DNA of 64,000 nt. It comes from Thermincola carboxydiphila (GTDB lineage: Bacteria; Bacillota; Thermincolia; Thermincolales; UBA2595). The DNA is taken from NCBI GenBank assembly GCA_016841045.1, contig JAENZX010000003.1, positions 21,182 to 85,181 of the forward strand, read 5' to 3'. Position 1 is the first letter of the stretch; each line of letters begins with the position of its first letter. The position numbers and the translations under genes were made by a program. Positions 45,996 through 55,231 of the stretch are shown piece after piece. Below the pieces are notes generated by a model. That model was given only the letters and a program-made list of their open reading frames with translations, was not told the DNA's origin and did not search any database.

Positions 45996-47267
45996 ATGAG
46001 AACTAAAAGACTTAAGTTACACTATGGGTGGGCTGTACTCATCATGGGAACAGTGGCGATTTTTGGTGCACTGGGACTTGCCCGGTTTGGTTATTCAATG
46101 GTACTTCCGGCTATGCAAGCCGACCTTGGGATGGATAATGGGGAGGCTGGTTTACTGGCTTCGATTGGCCTTGCGGGGTATTTAGCCTTGGCTATCGTTG
46201 GGGGTGCCTGGGCATCACGCTATGGCGGCAGGCGTGTAGCGGCAATTGGTCTGATATTTGCCGGGGCAGGAATGCTTTTTACGGGTTTGTCCGATGATTA
46301 TTTTTATATTGCGATATTCGGCGTAATAACAGGTGTGGGGAGCGGTGCTGTAAACATAGCTGTGATGGGACTCTGGCCGGCCTGGTTTTCGGCAAAAAGG
46401 CGTGGTATGGCAGCTGGCATTGCTGTATCGGGTTCATCTTTTGGACTAATTGTAACCGGTTTTATTGTCCCTAGAATAATGACGGCTTTCGGAGAAAAAG
46501 CCTGGCAGATCTGCTGGATTATTTTTGGAAGCATTACACTGGTTCTTGCGGTGGGCTCGTATATATTTCTTAGAGACAAACCTGCCGAAATTGGATTGGA
46601 GCCTATTGGCCAAAGTAATGGAACTATTACGGCATCAGGTATGGTAAGCACTAATTGGAAGCAGGTTTATTTTTCAGCTCCGGTCTGGTTTCTGGGAATG
46701 GTATATACAGCCTTCGGTTTTTCTTATATTATTTTCATGACTTTTTTCGTAAAATATCTTGTATCAAATGCAGGATTTACAGCTTTGGCTGCTGGAAGAC
46801 TGTTTATGGTGATGGGAGGATTTAGTGTATTATCAGGCCTTATTTGGGGTACTATTTCAGACTCATTCGGGCGACCAAAAACCCTTATGATTCTGTACCT
46901 AATCCATTCGCTGGCTTTTTCCATGTTTGCAGTTGGCACCACATCTCCTTATTTCGTAATTTCAGCGGTACTCTATGGGATAACTGCGTGGAGTATACCT
47001 GCAATTATGTCGGCTGCCTGTGGAGATCTGTTAGGTCCCCAATTAGCCCCGGCCTCGCTTGGGTTTATTACATTGTTTTTTGGTATTGGGCAGGTTCTGG
47101 GGCCTGTTGCAGCAGGTGCTATGGCAGATGTCACTGGTTCGTTTTCTCAGGTATTCCTGCTTGCCTCTACAGTTTCTCTTGTGGGGGCAGTCGGCTCAGC
47201 CATGTTAATGAAGATTACTGCATACCAACCTAAACAACCTCAGAATAGTCCACTGAATGGAGGTTAA
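45996..47267 (+). CDS. MFS transporter
   Basis: 423 residues from ATG 45996, preceded by GGAGGAGA; a longer frame is possible but has no good ribosome site. Twelve membrane helices with the loop 2-3 motif GGAWASRYGGRRVAA. The N-terminal GWAVLIMGTVAIFGALGLAR is like YbfB or organic-anion MFS proteins. Substrate unknown. It is followed five bases later by a DUF2164 gene. Confidence 0.82.
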   Translation: MRTKRLKLHYGWAVLIMGTVAIFGALGLARFGYSMVLPAMQADLGMDNGEAGLLASIGLAGYLALAIVGGAWASRYGGRRVAAIGLIFAGAGMLFTGLSDDYFYIAIFGVITGVGSGAVNIAVMGLWPAWFSAKRRGMAAGIAVSGSSFGLIVTGFIVPRIMTAFGEKAWQICWIIFGSITLVLAVGSYIFLRDKPAEIGLEPIGQSNGTITASGMVSTNWKQVYFSAPVWFLGMVYTAFGFSYIIFMTFFVKYLVSNAGFTALAAGRLFMVMGGFSVLSGLIWGTISDSFGRPKTLMILYLIHSLAFSMFAVGTTSPYFVISAVLYGITAWSIPAIMSAACGDLLGPQLAPASLGFITLFFGIGQVLGPVAAGAMADVTGSFSQVFLLASTVSLVGAVGSAMLMKITAYQPKQPQNSPLNGG

Positions 47268-47271
47268 TACA

Positions 47272-47499
47272 ATGAGCAGCCAAATAAAGCTAAGTAAAGA
47301 GAAGCAGCAAGCTATGATAGAGGAAATCAAAAGTTACTTTTTTAACGAAAGAAACGAGGAAATAGGAGAATTGGCTGCCGTTTTTATTTTAGACTTCTTT
47401 ACAGAAAAGCTGGCTCCGGAATTTTATAATCAGGGTGTATTTGATTCATACAGGTTCATAAGTGAAAAAACCGAAGACCTGCTGGGAATTCAAAAGTAA
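47272..47499 (+). CDS. DUF2164 family protein
   Basis: 75 residues from ATG 47272, seven bases after AGGTTAA and inside the same GGAGGT region as the upstream stop. The pattern KLSKEKQQAMIEEIKSYFFN, EIGELAAVFILDFF and FYNQGVFDS is that of DUF2164. Soluble, function unknown; probably co-transcribed with the transporter. Confidence 0.82.
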   Translation: MSSQIKLSKEKQQAMIEEIKSYFFNERNEEIGELAAVFILDFFTEKLAPEFYNQGVFDSYRFISEKTEDLLGIQK

Positions 47500-47559
47500 G
47501 TTTTGGCTTCATTTGTTTAAAACTAACCGTTTGGAATAAATTAATGTAGTACCGCCGTG

Positions 47560-47606
47560 ATGGGAGCGTCCCATAAGTTAATACTTATGGGACATTCCCA
47601 TTTTTT
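47560..47606 (+). terminator. Two-part hairpin terminator before spoIIIAA
   Basis: Outer pair ATGGGA (47560-47565) with TCCCAT (47596-47601), inner 11-bp perfect stem (47568-47578 with 47583-47593), then T residues to 47606. Confidence 0.9.
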
Positions 47607-47671
47607 ACGTAAACTTTTAATCATAAAACGAACAACCCTTCAATATGAATATAAAGAAGGAGGGACAAAGT

Positions 47672-48700
47672 ATGTCATTTGTAACATTCAGTGATAACAA
47701 TATTACGGGTAAACCAGCGGTCGCTGTAGTTTTCCGTGAAATCTTCCCCATCCTTCCTAATCAACTAAGAGAAATTGTCTCAGGACTTCCTGAGGATATC
47801 CTCTCTCAAGTAGAAGAAATTAGACTGAGACAGGGTAAACCCCTTATCCTTGGACTTAATGGAAATGATATGTTTCTTACCCCTGACGGAGAGACTACCG
47901 GTTTGCCGGAATTGGGGGTTGTGGTAACTGACCATGATTTGAGTAAATCCGTTCAGTTAATTAGCGGTTCATCCATTTATGCCTTTGAGGAAGAGATAAA
48001 AAACGGCTTTATTACCGTTAGGGGAGGGCATAGGGTGGGGATATCAGGAAAAGTTGTGGTTGACCGCGGAAAGGTAAGGACAATAAAGTATATTTCCGGA
48101 ATCAATATGAGAATTGCCCGAGAGATTCCCGGGGTTGCAGATAAAGTTATGCCGTACCTGATTGACACTGTATCAAAAGAGTTCTGTCATACGATAATTA
48201 TCTCGCCGCCCCGCTGCGGTAAAACAACTCTGGCCAGAGATATAATCAGGCAGTTAAGTAACGGCATCCCTGATCTTAGCTTCAAAGGCTGTACCGTTGG
48301 AGTAGTGGATGAACGTTCAGAAATCGCCGGATGTTTTAACGGTGTGCCACAAAAGGATGTAGGAATCAGAACCGATGTTTTGGATAGCTGTCCTAAAGCT
48401 GAAGGAATGATGATGTTAATTAGGGCTATGGCCCCACAGGTTATTGCAGCTGATGAAATAGGACGGCAGGAAGATGCCTTAGCACTGGAGGAGGCGTTAA
48501 ATGCCGGAATAAAAGTACTTACCACAGCACACGGGTCCAGTCCTGAAGAGATTTTAAAGAGACCGGTTCTAAAAGAAATAATGGAAAAAGGATTTTTTCA
48601 AAGAATGATTATTTTAGGTAGGTCTAATGGTGTGGGAACTATAGAAAAAATCATTAATGGCAGTGAGCTAAGTCTTTTGCGAGGTGAGTGTTGTGATTAA
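47672..48700 (+). CDS. spoIIIAA: Stage III sporulation protein AA (ATPase)
   Basis: 342 residues from ATG 47672 behind GGAGGGAC. Secretion-type ATPase: Walker A PPRCGKTTLAR, then GVVDERSEIAG and a Walker B-like IAADEIG. It powers the SpoIIIA-SpoIIQ channel between mother cell and forespore. First of eight genes in the usual order. Confidence 0.95.
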   Translation: MSFVTFSDNNITGKPAVAVVFREIFPILPNQLREIVSGLPEDILSQVEEIRLRQGKPLILGLNGNDMFLTPDGETTGLPELGVVVTDHDLSKSVQLISGSSIYAFEEEIKNGFITVRGGHRVGISGKVVVDRGKVRTIKYISGINMRIAREIPGVADKVMPYLIDTVSKEFCHTIIISPPRCGKTTLARDIIRQLSNGIPDLSFKGCTVGVVDERSEIAGCFNGVPQKDVGIRTDVLDSCPKAEGMMMLIRAMAPQVIAADEIGRQEDALALEEALNAGIKVLTTAHGSSPEEILKRPVLKEIMEKGFFQRMIILGRSNGVGTIEKIINGSELSLLRGECCD

Positions 48701-49211
48701 GACAATAGGTATTTGTATGACTCTTGCCGCGTGTGGGACCATGGGAATGACTTGGGCCGGAGTTTACGAAAAAAGGCCCCGACACCTGATAGCAATGGAT
48801 TCTGCGCTGCAGCTGCTGGAGACAGAAATCATATATGGCGCTACTCCCCTTAGCGAAGCCATGGTACATGTATCACAGTGCTGTGACCCTGAGATCTCGG
48901 ATTTGTTTAAAAAAACTGCATTGGAGCTCGGGAAGATGGAAGGGGTGACTGCAGGAGAGGCGTGGAATAGTGCTCTTAGAGCGTTTCAGGAAGAGAGCGT
49001 CTTAAATGACAGTGATATTCTGATTCTGAAAAGATTTGGGACATCTCTTGGTGTGTCTGACAGAGAAGACCAGGCTAAACATCTTGAACTTGCAAGAAGC
49101 CAGTTGAAGCTTGCGGCGGCTCGGGCAGAAGCAGCAGCTAAAAAGAACTCGACTGTGTTTCGATATATGGGTTTTTTGGGCGGACTGCTTTTGATTTTGA
49201 TTTTATATTAG
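48693..49211 (+). CDS. spoIIIAB: Stage III sporulation protein AB
   Basis: 172 residues from GTG 48693, behind GAGGTGAG (an upstream in-frame GTG at 48684 is less well placed). N-terminal helix, a long helical region and a C-terminal membrane helix (GFLGGLLLILILY), related to type II secretion GspF-like proteins. It overlaps the end of spoIIIAA. Confidence 0.9.
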   Translation: MIKTIGICMTLAACGTMGMTWAGVYEKRPRHLIAMDSALQLLETEIIYGATPLSEAMVHVSQCCDPEISDLFKKTALELGKMEGVTAGEAWNSALRAFQEESVLNDSDILILKRFGTSLGVSDREDQAKHLELARSQLKLAAARAEAAAKKNSTVFRYMGFLGGLLLILILY

Positions 49212-49235
49212 ACAATTGGGGGAGGTAAAAACATT

Positions 49236-49433
49236 ATGGATACTGATTTGATTTTTCAATTGGCTGGGATCAGCATAGTAATCACTGTGATTTATACAGT
49301 ATTAAAACAGGCCGGGCGGGATGAATTCGCCTTTTCAACACTTTTGTTAGGAATAGTAGTAGTTTTGGCAATGGTAATTCCAAAGATTGCAAATCTTTTT
49401 GAAACAGTCCGGTCAGTTTTCCGGATCTATTAA
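49236..49433 (+). CDS. spoIIIAC: Stage III sporulation protein AC
   Basis: 65 residues with two membrane helices (LIFQLAGISIVITVIYTVLK near the start). Length and place in the operon match SpoIIIAC. Preceded by GGGGGAGG. Confidence 0.92.
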   Translation: MDTDLIFQLAGISIVITVIYTVLKQAGRDEFAFSTLLLGIVVVLAMVIPKIANLFETVRSVFRIY

Positions 49434-49445
49434 GAGGTGGGGGCA

Positions 49446-49832
49446 TTGGAGATTGTTAAAATTGTTGGATTGGCAATAGTTGCCGTTGTGTTGATAGTTG
49501 TAATCAGACAGCAGCGCCCTGAACTGGCTGTTCAGCTCAGCATAATTGTTGGGGCAGTCATCTTTACTATGATGCTCGGGAAGATAAATTCTGTAATATC
49601 CCTTATGCAGGAACTGGCCAGAAGGTCAAATGTCAGTACTCTTTACATGGGCACTATTCTTAAAATAGTTGGAGTGGCTTACATAGCTGAATTTGGTGCA
49701 CAGATATGCAGGGATGCCGGAGAGAGTGCGGTAGCGTCAAAAATAGAATTTGCCGCCAAAGTCATTGTAATTGTGCTGGCTATCCCGATAATAGCCGCTG
49801 TATTTGATTTTCTTCTGAAACTGCTTCCGTGA
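49446..49832 (+). CDS. spoIIIAD: Stage III sporulation protein AD
   Basis: 128 residues. I prefer TTG 49446, which follows GAGGTGGGGG and gives MEIVKIVGLAIVAVV, the usual start of SpoIIIAD; GTG 49437 would lie within the ribosome site. Three or four membrane helices. Subunit of the feeding-tube channel. Confidence 0.9.
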   Translation: MEIVKIVGLAIVAVVLIVVIRQQRPELAVQLSIIVGAVIFTMMLGKINSVISLMQELARRSNVSTLYMGTILKIVGVAYIAEFGAQICRDAGESAVASKIEFAAKVIVIVLAIPIIAAVFDFLLKLLP

Positions 49833-49841
49833 GGGGTGAAA

Positions 49842-51083
49842 ATGATAATGAGAAAAATTGTGCTCCTCATAGCGCTTAGCCTTGCATTGACAATTTCATT
49901 AATTTTCTTTATTGGACACTCTTACCAGGCATTGGCAGCAGAATCATCCGGCTTCGCAGATGAAAGCGGTCAAGTTGGATTATCGAATGCACTTGAAGAA
50001 GAATTAGAGGAAAAACTGAGCGGGAGAGATTTTGCAGCAGTGGAACAATTTTTGGAGGAGATAAACTCGGATTTAAGTAATTACATGCCTGAGATTAATC
50101 TGAAGGAAATTTTGGGTAAACTCGCCAAAGGTGAGTTGGGACTTAGCGCTGCCACCGTATTTAAGGGACTCCTCAAGTTTCTTTTTCGGGAAATTGTTGC
50201 AAACTCAAGACTTTTAGGCCAGCTCTTAATTCTGGCGGTTTTATGTGCTGTACTACAAAATGTACAGACTTCTTTTGAAAAGGGTACTGTTGGTAAAGCT
50301 GCCTGGTATGTCTGTTTTATGGTCCTTCTGACTCTTGCTCTTGGTTCCTTCACCATGGCAATTCAGACAGGACGGGAGGCTATTGAGGATATGGTTTCTT
50401 TTATGCATTCAATTATACCAGTCCTATTAACCCTATTAACTGCCATGGGAAATGTAACAACTGCAGCACTTTTTCATCCAGTGACATTTATGGTTTTAAG
50501 CACAATCAGCACCCTTATTAAAAATGTGGTATTCCCACTTATATTTTTTGCAGTTGTTTTGGGACTGGCTAACAATGTTACTTCAAGAGTAGAGGTATCT
50601 AAATTGGCTACAATGCTAAAACAATGGAGTATCGGGCTTTTAGGGCTTTTTTTTACAGTGTTTATAGGGTTTCTGGCTGTTCAGGGTATTGCAGGTTCAG
50701 TTGCAAACGGTGTTGCAATGAGGACTGCAAAGTTTGGTATTGGGGTCTTTATACCAGTAGTAGGTAAACTTCTCTCCGATACACTTGAGGCGGTGGTGGG
50801 CACTTCGCTCCTCTTGAAGAACGCTGTAGGCTTGGTTGGGATTCTGGCAGTATTTTTTATCTGTGCCTTTCCGGTATTGAAAATAGTGTCCCTTATGCTT
50901 GTTTATAAAATTGCCGGGGCCATTATTCAGCCAATAGGTGACAAACTTATTGGAGAATCGCTCAATACAATGGGAAATGCACTAACTCTTGTGTTTGCCT
51001 CTGTTACTTCCGTTGGAATTATGTTCTTTTTTGTTATTGCAATAGTGGTTGGCGCGGGTGATTTCAGTATTATGCTGCGTTAA
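49842..51083 (+). CDS. spoIIIAE: Stage III sporulation protein AE
   Basis: 413 residues from ATG 49842, preceded by GAGGGGTG. Signal-like N-terminal helix, an outer region, then about eight membrane helices. Largest membrane component of the SpoIIIA channel complex. Confidence 0.94.
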   Translation: MIMRKIVLLIALSLALTISLIFFIGHSYQALAAESSGFADESGQVGLSNALEEELEEKLSGRDFAAVEQFLEEINSDLSNYMPEINLKEILGKLAKGELGLSAATVFKGLLKFLFREIVANSRLLGQLLILAVLCAVLQNVQTSFEKGTVGKAAWYVCFMVLLTLALGSFTMAIQTGREAIEDMVSFMHSIIPVLLTLLTAMGNVTTAALFHPVTFMVLSTISTLIKNVVFPLIFFAVVLGLANNVTSRVEVSKLATMLKQWSIGLLGLFFTVFIGFLAVQGIAGSVANGVAMRTAKFGIGVFIPVVGKLLSDTLEAVVGTSLLLKNAVGLVGILAVFFICAFPVLKIVSLMLVYKIAGAIIQPIGDKLIGESLNTMGNALTLVFASVTSVGIMFFFVIAIVVGAGDFSIMLR

Positions 51084-51108
51084 GTCGTACATATTTCGGG
51101 TGAGGATT

Positions 51109-51729
51109 ATGGAAACTTTGCGAATGATGGTAAAAAATATAGTGATTGTATTGATGCTTGCAGCATTTCTGGAAATAGTTCTGCCCAGAAGTGATATGAA
51201 GAGGTATGTAAACCTTGTTATTGGGTTATTTGTGATTTTGGCTGTTCTTAATCCGGTTTTAACACTTGTGAGACATGGGTTAGACCTGGACGTTTTTGAC
51301 GAAATCAGCCCTACTGCTCTTGAAACAGAATCTCTAATTCAGAGGGGAAAAGAAATAGCAAACAACGATAAAGAAAAGGCCGCAGCACAGTATAGGGATA
51401 AATTATCAAAACAAATAATGGGTCTTGTAGGATTATACCAGGGAGTTAGTGCCACGGCAGTCAAAGTAGAAATAGTAGAGGAGCCGGAGGCAAAAAACTT
51501 TGGGCAGATCAAAAACATAATTATTTATACGGATAATAAACCAGGCGCTGTTTCTGACTCAGAAAAAAATCCGATTAGCGGTATCGAAGTTAATGTTAAT
51601 GAGATAACTACGGAAACGGAGAAGGACGACGGTGAGAAAGCCATGAAGGCAGATAACAGCGGAGGATTACGGAAAATAGTAGCAGATTTTTATGGGCTTG
51701 ACCCCGAACAGATACAGTTTAATAAATAG
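51109..51729 (+). CDS. spoIIIAF: Stage III sporulation protein AF
   Basis: 206 residues from ATG 51109 behind GGGTGAGG. Two N-terminal membrane helices (NIVIVLMLAAFLEIVLP and YVNLVIGLFVILAVLNP), then a ring-building-type soluble domain. Member of the channel complex. Confidence 0.92.
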   Translation: METLRMMVKNIVIVLMLAAFLEIVLPRSDMKRYVNLVIGLFVILAVLNPVLTLVRHGLDLDVFDEISPTALETESLIQRGKEIANNDKEKAAAQYRDKLSKQIMGLVGLYQGVSATAVKVEIVEEPEAKNFGQIKNIIIYTDNKPGAVSDSEKNPISGIEVNVNEITTETEKDDGEKAMKADNSGGLRKIVADFYGLDPEQIQFNK

Positions 51730-51741
51730 GAGGCGAAACAA

Positions 51742-52392
51742 GTGCATAACTTCTGGGAATCGGTCAAAAAATTCCTTGGATTTAAACAGGGAGAATCTGA
51801 AATCTCCAATCACCCTGTCATGAAAAAACTGAATACCCTTATGATAATTGCTGCTGCTGGTATACTGCTCATGGTACTTGCCAATCTATTTTCTCCTGAA
51901 AGTCCGACCGGTGAATCAAACAGTGTAGGAATAACAGAAAAAAATGATGGGCAAAACGTAAGTATTAATTCCTCTCAAGATATTTCATCTCTAGAAAAAA
52001 CTATGGCCAGTAACCTCGAAGAAGTTCTTCGTGAAATTGATGGCGTAGGAGAAGTAAAAGTTACTATCAATTTGGCCTCAACTGCAGAAAAAGACTTTGC
52101 AATAAACAAAAGTGTTGATAGTAAGAATACACAGGAACATGATCAGCGAGGTGGCAACCGTACCATTACAGAAACAAACCAGCAGGACCAGATGGTATTG
52201 GTACGGGAGAGCCAAGGCAGCAGGGAAGATCCTGTGGTGGTAAAAGAAATGAAACCGGAGGTAAAAGGGGTTATTGTGCTGGCTGAAGGCGTTCAGGATA
52301 CTACTATCAAAGCGGATGTGATGAAAGCAGCGCAGGTCTATCTTGATATTCCCTTATATCGGGTTATTGTTTTACAAAAAGAAAGCAGGTGA
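51742..52392 (+). CDS. spoIIIAG: Stage III sporulation protein AG
   Basis: 216 residues from GTG behind AGGAGGCG. One membrane helix (about 32-50) and an extracytoplasmic ring-building domain (VREIDGVGEVKVTINLAS-like; the middle is EIDGVGEVKVTINL). It forms a large ring in the intermembrane space during engulfment. Confidence 0.93.
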   Translation: MHNFWESVKKFLGFKQGESEISNHPVMKKLNTLMIIAAAGILLMVLANLFSPESPTGESNSVGITEKNDGQNVSINSSQDISSLEKTMASNLEEVLREIDGVGEVKVTINLASTAEKDFAINKSVDSKNTQEHDQRGGNRTITETNQQDQMVLVRESQGSREDPVVVKEMKPEVKGVIVLAEGVQDTTIKADVMKAAQVYLDIPLYRVIVLQKESR

Positions 52393-52396
52393 TCAA

Positions 52397-53029
52397 ATGA
52401 AGCCCTTGTTTCTTAGAAAAAAATCGGCCTGGTATTTTCTCGTAATCACTGGAATACTTTTTGTAGCTATCGGATTATATCAGATGACAATGAGTTTCGG
52501 TGAACATAAAGGTGGAGCAGAGGGGGTAGCCCTGAGTCCTTTAACCGGGAGTGAAAGGTCGGAGGAAAAAGACAATAATTCAGGTGGTTTAAAGAGTACT
52601 TCTGAGGAAGCAGATGCAGAAGCAAAGAATGCAAGCGGGCAGCCCAGCGAAAAGGAGCAAAAAATAAGTGAAGCAAGGCAAAGTGACTTTTTTGTGGAAT
52701 ACCGCTTAGATAGAGACCGTACCAGAAGCCAGCAGGTTGACTGGTTAAGGGAAATTGTGAATAATCAAAATTCGTTGGAAGAAAGCAAAAAAGAGGCTCA
52801 ACAACGTTTATTGAGTATTACTAAAACCATAGAGACTGAAATGAAGTTAGAAAGCCTTCTAAAGGCAGAAAACTTCAAAGATGCTGTAGCGGTCACAGAT
52901 GAAAATTCAGTGACGATAATAGTTCAGGTACCAATCCTCACGACGATCGACAAAAATAAAATCGTTGAAATCGCCTCAAGAATAACTGGATTTGACGAGA
53001 AACATATAAAGGTAATCCGAAAAACTTGA
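52397..53029 (+). CDS. spoIIIAH: Stage III sporulation protein AH
   Basis: 210 residues from ATG 52397, just after the spoIIIAG stop. One N-terminal membrane helix, a variable charged region and a C-terminal YscJ/FliF-like domain. It binds SpoIIQ across the septum. Last gene before a terminator. Confidence 0.92.
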   Translation: MKPLFLRKKSAWYFLVITGILFVAIGLYQMTMSFGEHKGGAEGVALSPLTGSERSEEKDNNSGGLKSTSEEADAEAKNASGQPSEKEQKISEARQSDFFVEYRLDRDRTRSQQVDWLREIVNNQNSLEESKKEAQQRLLSITKTIETEMKLESLLKAENFKDAVAVTDENSVTIIVQVPILTTIDKNKIVEIASRITGFDEKHIKVIRKT

Positions 53030-53031
53030 TG

Positions 53032-53060
53032 ATAAGACGGGACTTCCCCCGTCTTATTTA
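53032..53060 (+). terminator. Terminator of the spoIIIA operon
   Basis: ATAAGACGGG (53032-53041) pairs with CCCGTCTTAT (53048-53057), then T/A-rich sequence. Confidence 0.8.
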
Positions 53061-53116
53061 TTGTTTTTATATTCTTTGTATACAGTTCGTAATATTGTAT
53101 ACTTGACTTAAAAATA

Positions 53117-53145
53117 TTGAAATAATAAGTAACAGCGCATATAAT
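53117..53145 (+). promoter_or_regulatory. Sigma-A promoter for the carboxylase genes
   Basis: -35 TTGAAA (53117-53122), 17-bp spacer, -10 TATAAT (53140-53145). Two GTATAC hexamers (near 53079 and 53096) lie upstream and might be an operator. Confidence 0.7.
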
Positions 53146-53173
53146 TAAAAAGGCAGAAAACATATTGGCTGTT

Positions 53174-53207
53174 TCTCAGGTTGAAATTTCCTCAACCTGA
53201 GATTTTA
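53174..53207 (+). other. Leader hairpin upstream of the carboxylase
   Basis: Perfect 11-bp stem (53174-53184 with 53192-53202), followed by ATTTTATG. It lies between promoter and gene, so it may be an attenuator or an RNA-stability element. Weak T-run. Confidence 0.5.
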
Positions 53208-53267
53208 TGTTGTGAGAAAACGGTAACGGTTTGTGATAATTAGAACAAACATCAGGAGGGATTATGA

Positions 53268-55199
53268 ATGGTCAAACCGCATAAAGTTGAGATAACCGAT
53301 ACCACTCTAAGAGATGCTCATCAAAGCCTTTGGGCCACCCGGATGAGGACTGAGGATATGATTCCTATAGCTGAAAAGCTTGACCAGGTTGGTTATCACT
53401 CGTTGGAGGTCTGGGGTGGGGCAACCTTTGATGTATGCCTTAGGTTTCTTAATGAAGATCCATGGGAAAGGCTTCGCAAACTAAAAAAACTTATAACAAA
53501 AACCCCACTGCAGATGCTCTTAAGGGGTCAGTCGCTGGTTGGTTATCAGCACTACCCGGATGATGTTGTAGAGAGTTTTGTTGCCAAGTCTGTAGAAAAC
53601 GGGATAGATATTATCCGTATATTCGATGCTCTAAATGATCTCAGGAACCTTGAAGTTCCAATGCAGGTTGCAAAAAAAGAAGGAGCCCATGTTCAGGCTG
53701 CTGTTGTTTATACTATAAGTCCTGTACACACGCTGGAATACTATCTGAAAACCGCTAAGGAATTGGTAGAGCTTGGTGCAGACTCAATTTGTATAAAAGA
53801 TATGGCAGGTCTGCTTTCCCCTTATGTTGCTTATGATTTGGTTAAGCTTATTAAAGAACATCTCGATATTCCTATCCAGCTTCATAGTCATTACATAGGA
53901 GGTTTGGCTGTAGGAGCTTATTTAAAAGCCGCTGATGCCGGAGTTGATGTTATTGACACTGCAGCTGTTCCATTGGCTTTTGGTGCTTCACAGCCGCCGG
54001 TAGAAACTGTCGTAAGGGTACTTCAGGAATCCCCACATGATACAAGACTGGATATTCACACTTTATTTGAGGTTTCCAAATATTTTGAAGATCTTCGGAA
54101 AAAGTATGGCTTTGAACGGGGAGTTACCCGAATTACTGATATGAGGGTGTTTGAACATCAGGTTCCCGGAGGAATGATCTCAAACTTCGTTTCCCAGTTA
54201 GAGGAGCAGAAGGCTCTTCACAGGATACATGATGTTTTGGCCGAGATACCTGCAGTAAGGGAAGACCTGGGCTTTCCACCACTGGTAACACCGACCAGTC
54301 AGTTCGTTGGAGCACAGGCTGTTCTAAATGTACTTGCCGGGAAACGATATAAAATGGTACCTGGTGAGATAAGGGCATATATACAAGGCCATTACGGCAA
54401 GCCGCCTGTTGCCATAAAAGAAGAGATAATTGAAAAAATTCTTGGCGAGAATAAGAAAGATATTATCAATTGTCGGCCTGCTGACTTACTGCTGCCTAAA
54501 ATGGATACAATAAGAAAAGAAATTGAAAAGCTAGCTAAATCAGAAGAAGACGTATTATCCTATGCTTTATTCCCGCAGGTTGCAAAGAAATTTCTTGAGT
54601 GGCGGCAGAATAGAGGTTTAGATACGGAAGATGCTACACCTGAACCTGATGTTATAGAGAAGCAGCAAGAAACCGATATTCCCCCTAAACACGCAGGAGG
54701 AAAAGCATCCGGACAGGCAGAATCAAAGGAGGGTAAAAAAGTGAATCTTACAGAAATTAAAGAATTAATTAAAATGCTGGACGAAACTGACATCTGTGAA
54801 CTTCATCTAGAAAGCTCGGGTGTTAAAGTAGCCATTAAAAAGGCTGGAGCGGGTGTAACTGTTATGCCTTCGTCTTCCCCAGCAGTTGAAAAAACCATTG
54901 AAGCACCAGTTGTTGAAAAGGTGGCAGAGCCTGAGGAGAAATTGGAAAACTTAGAAAACCTGGTTCCTGTAGTTGCACCAATGGTGGGTACCTTCTACCA
55001 GTCACCTTCTCCAGAAGCTGCTCCCTTTGCTGAAGTTGGTCAGATGGTTACTCCAGGGCAGACAGTTTGCATTATTGAAGCAATGAAGCTCATGAATGAA
55101 ATCGAAGCGGAGATTTCCGGCCGCATTGTTGACATTCTCGTTGAAAATGGCCAGCCTGTGGAATATGGCCAGACTCTTTTCCTTATTGAAAAGGTTTAA
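53268..55199 (+). CDS. pycB: Carboxyltransferase fused to AccB-type biotin carrier (PycB/OadA-like)
   Basis: 643 residues. The N-terminal HMGL-like carboxyltransferase (to about 450) has [16 protein letters not shown], the metal and substrate residues of OadA/PycB, and [18 protein letters not shown] linker leads to a complete AccB-like part (about 492-643): [20 protein letters not shown], a Pro/Glu-rich hinge, then the biotin site [11 protein letters not shown]. With the biotin carboxylase gene next door it should form a two-subunit pyruvate carboxylase giving oxaloacetate. An in-frame internal start (separate entry) could release AccB alone. No membrane beta subunit is present, so a sodium-pump decarboxylase is less likely. 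Confidence 0.9.
   Translation: MVKPHKVEITDTTLRDAHQSLWATRMRTEDMIPIAEKLDQVGYHSLEVWGGATFDVCLRFLNEDPWERLRKLKKLITKTPLQMLLRGQSLVGYQHYPDDVVESFVAKSVENGIDIIRIFDALNDLRNLEVPMQVAKKEGAHVQAAVVYTISPVHTLEYYLKTAKELVELGADSICIKDMAGLLSPYVAYDLVKLIKEHLDIPIQLHSHYIGGLAVGAYLKAADAGVDVIDTAAVPLAFGASQPPVETVVRVLQESPHDTRLDIHTLFEVSKYFEDLRKKYGFERGVTRITDMRVFEHQVPGGMISNFVSQLEEQKALHRIHDVLAEIPAVREDLGFPPLVTPTSQFVGAQAVLNVLAGKRYKMVPGEIRAYIQGHYGKPPVAIKEEIIEKILGENKKDIINCRPADLLLPKMDTIRKEIEKLAKSEEDVLSYALFPQVAKKFLEWRQNRGLDTEDATPEPDVIEKQQETDIPPKHAGGKASGQAESKEGKKVNLTEIKELIKMLDETDICELHLESSGVKVAIKKAGAGVTVMPSSSPAVEKTIEAPVVEKVAEPEEKLENLENLVPVVAPMVGTFYQSPSPEAAPFAEVGQMVTPGQTVCIIEAMKLMNEIEAEISGRIVDILVENGQPVEYGQTLFLIEKV
54727..54743 (+). promoter_or_regulatory. 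accB: In-frame internal ribosome site and start for a free biotin carrier
   Basis: AGGAGGG lies inside the carboxyltransferase gene, with GTG 54741-54743 seven bases on, in the same frame. Starting there gives 152 residues beginning [12 protein letters not shown] after the initiator, exactly the usual AccB start. In relatives accB often follows as a separate gene, so the site may be a remnant of an unfused gene or a working second start. Confidence 0.6.
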
Positions 55200-55231
55200 T
55201 AAACGAATGCAGCATATGCGGGAGGTGTAAG

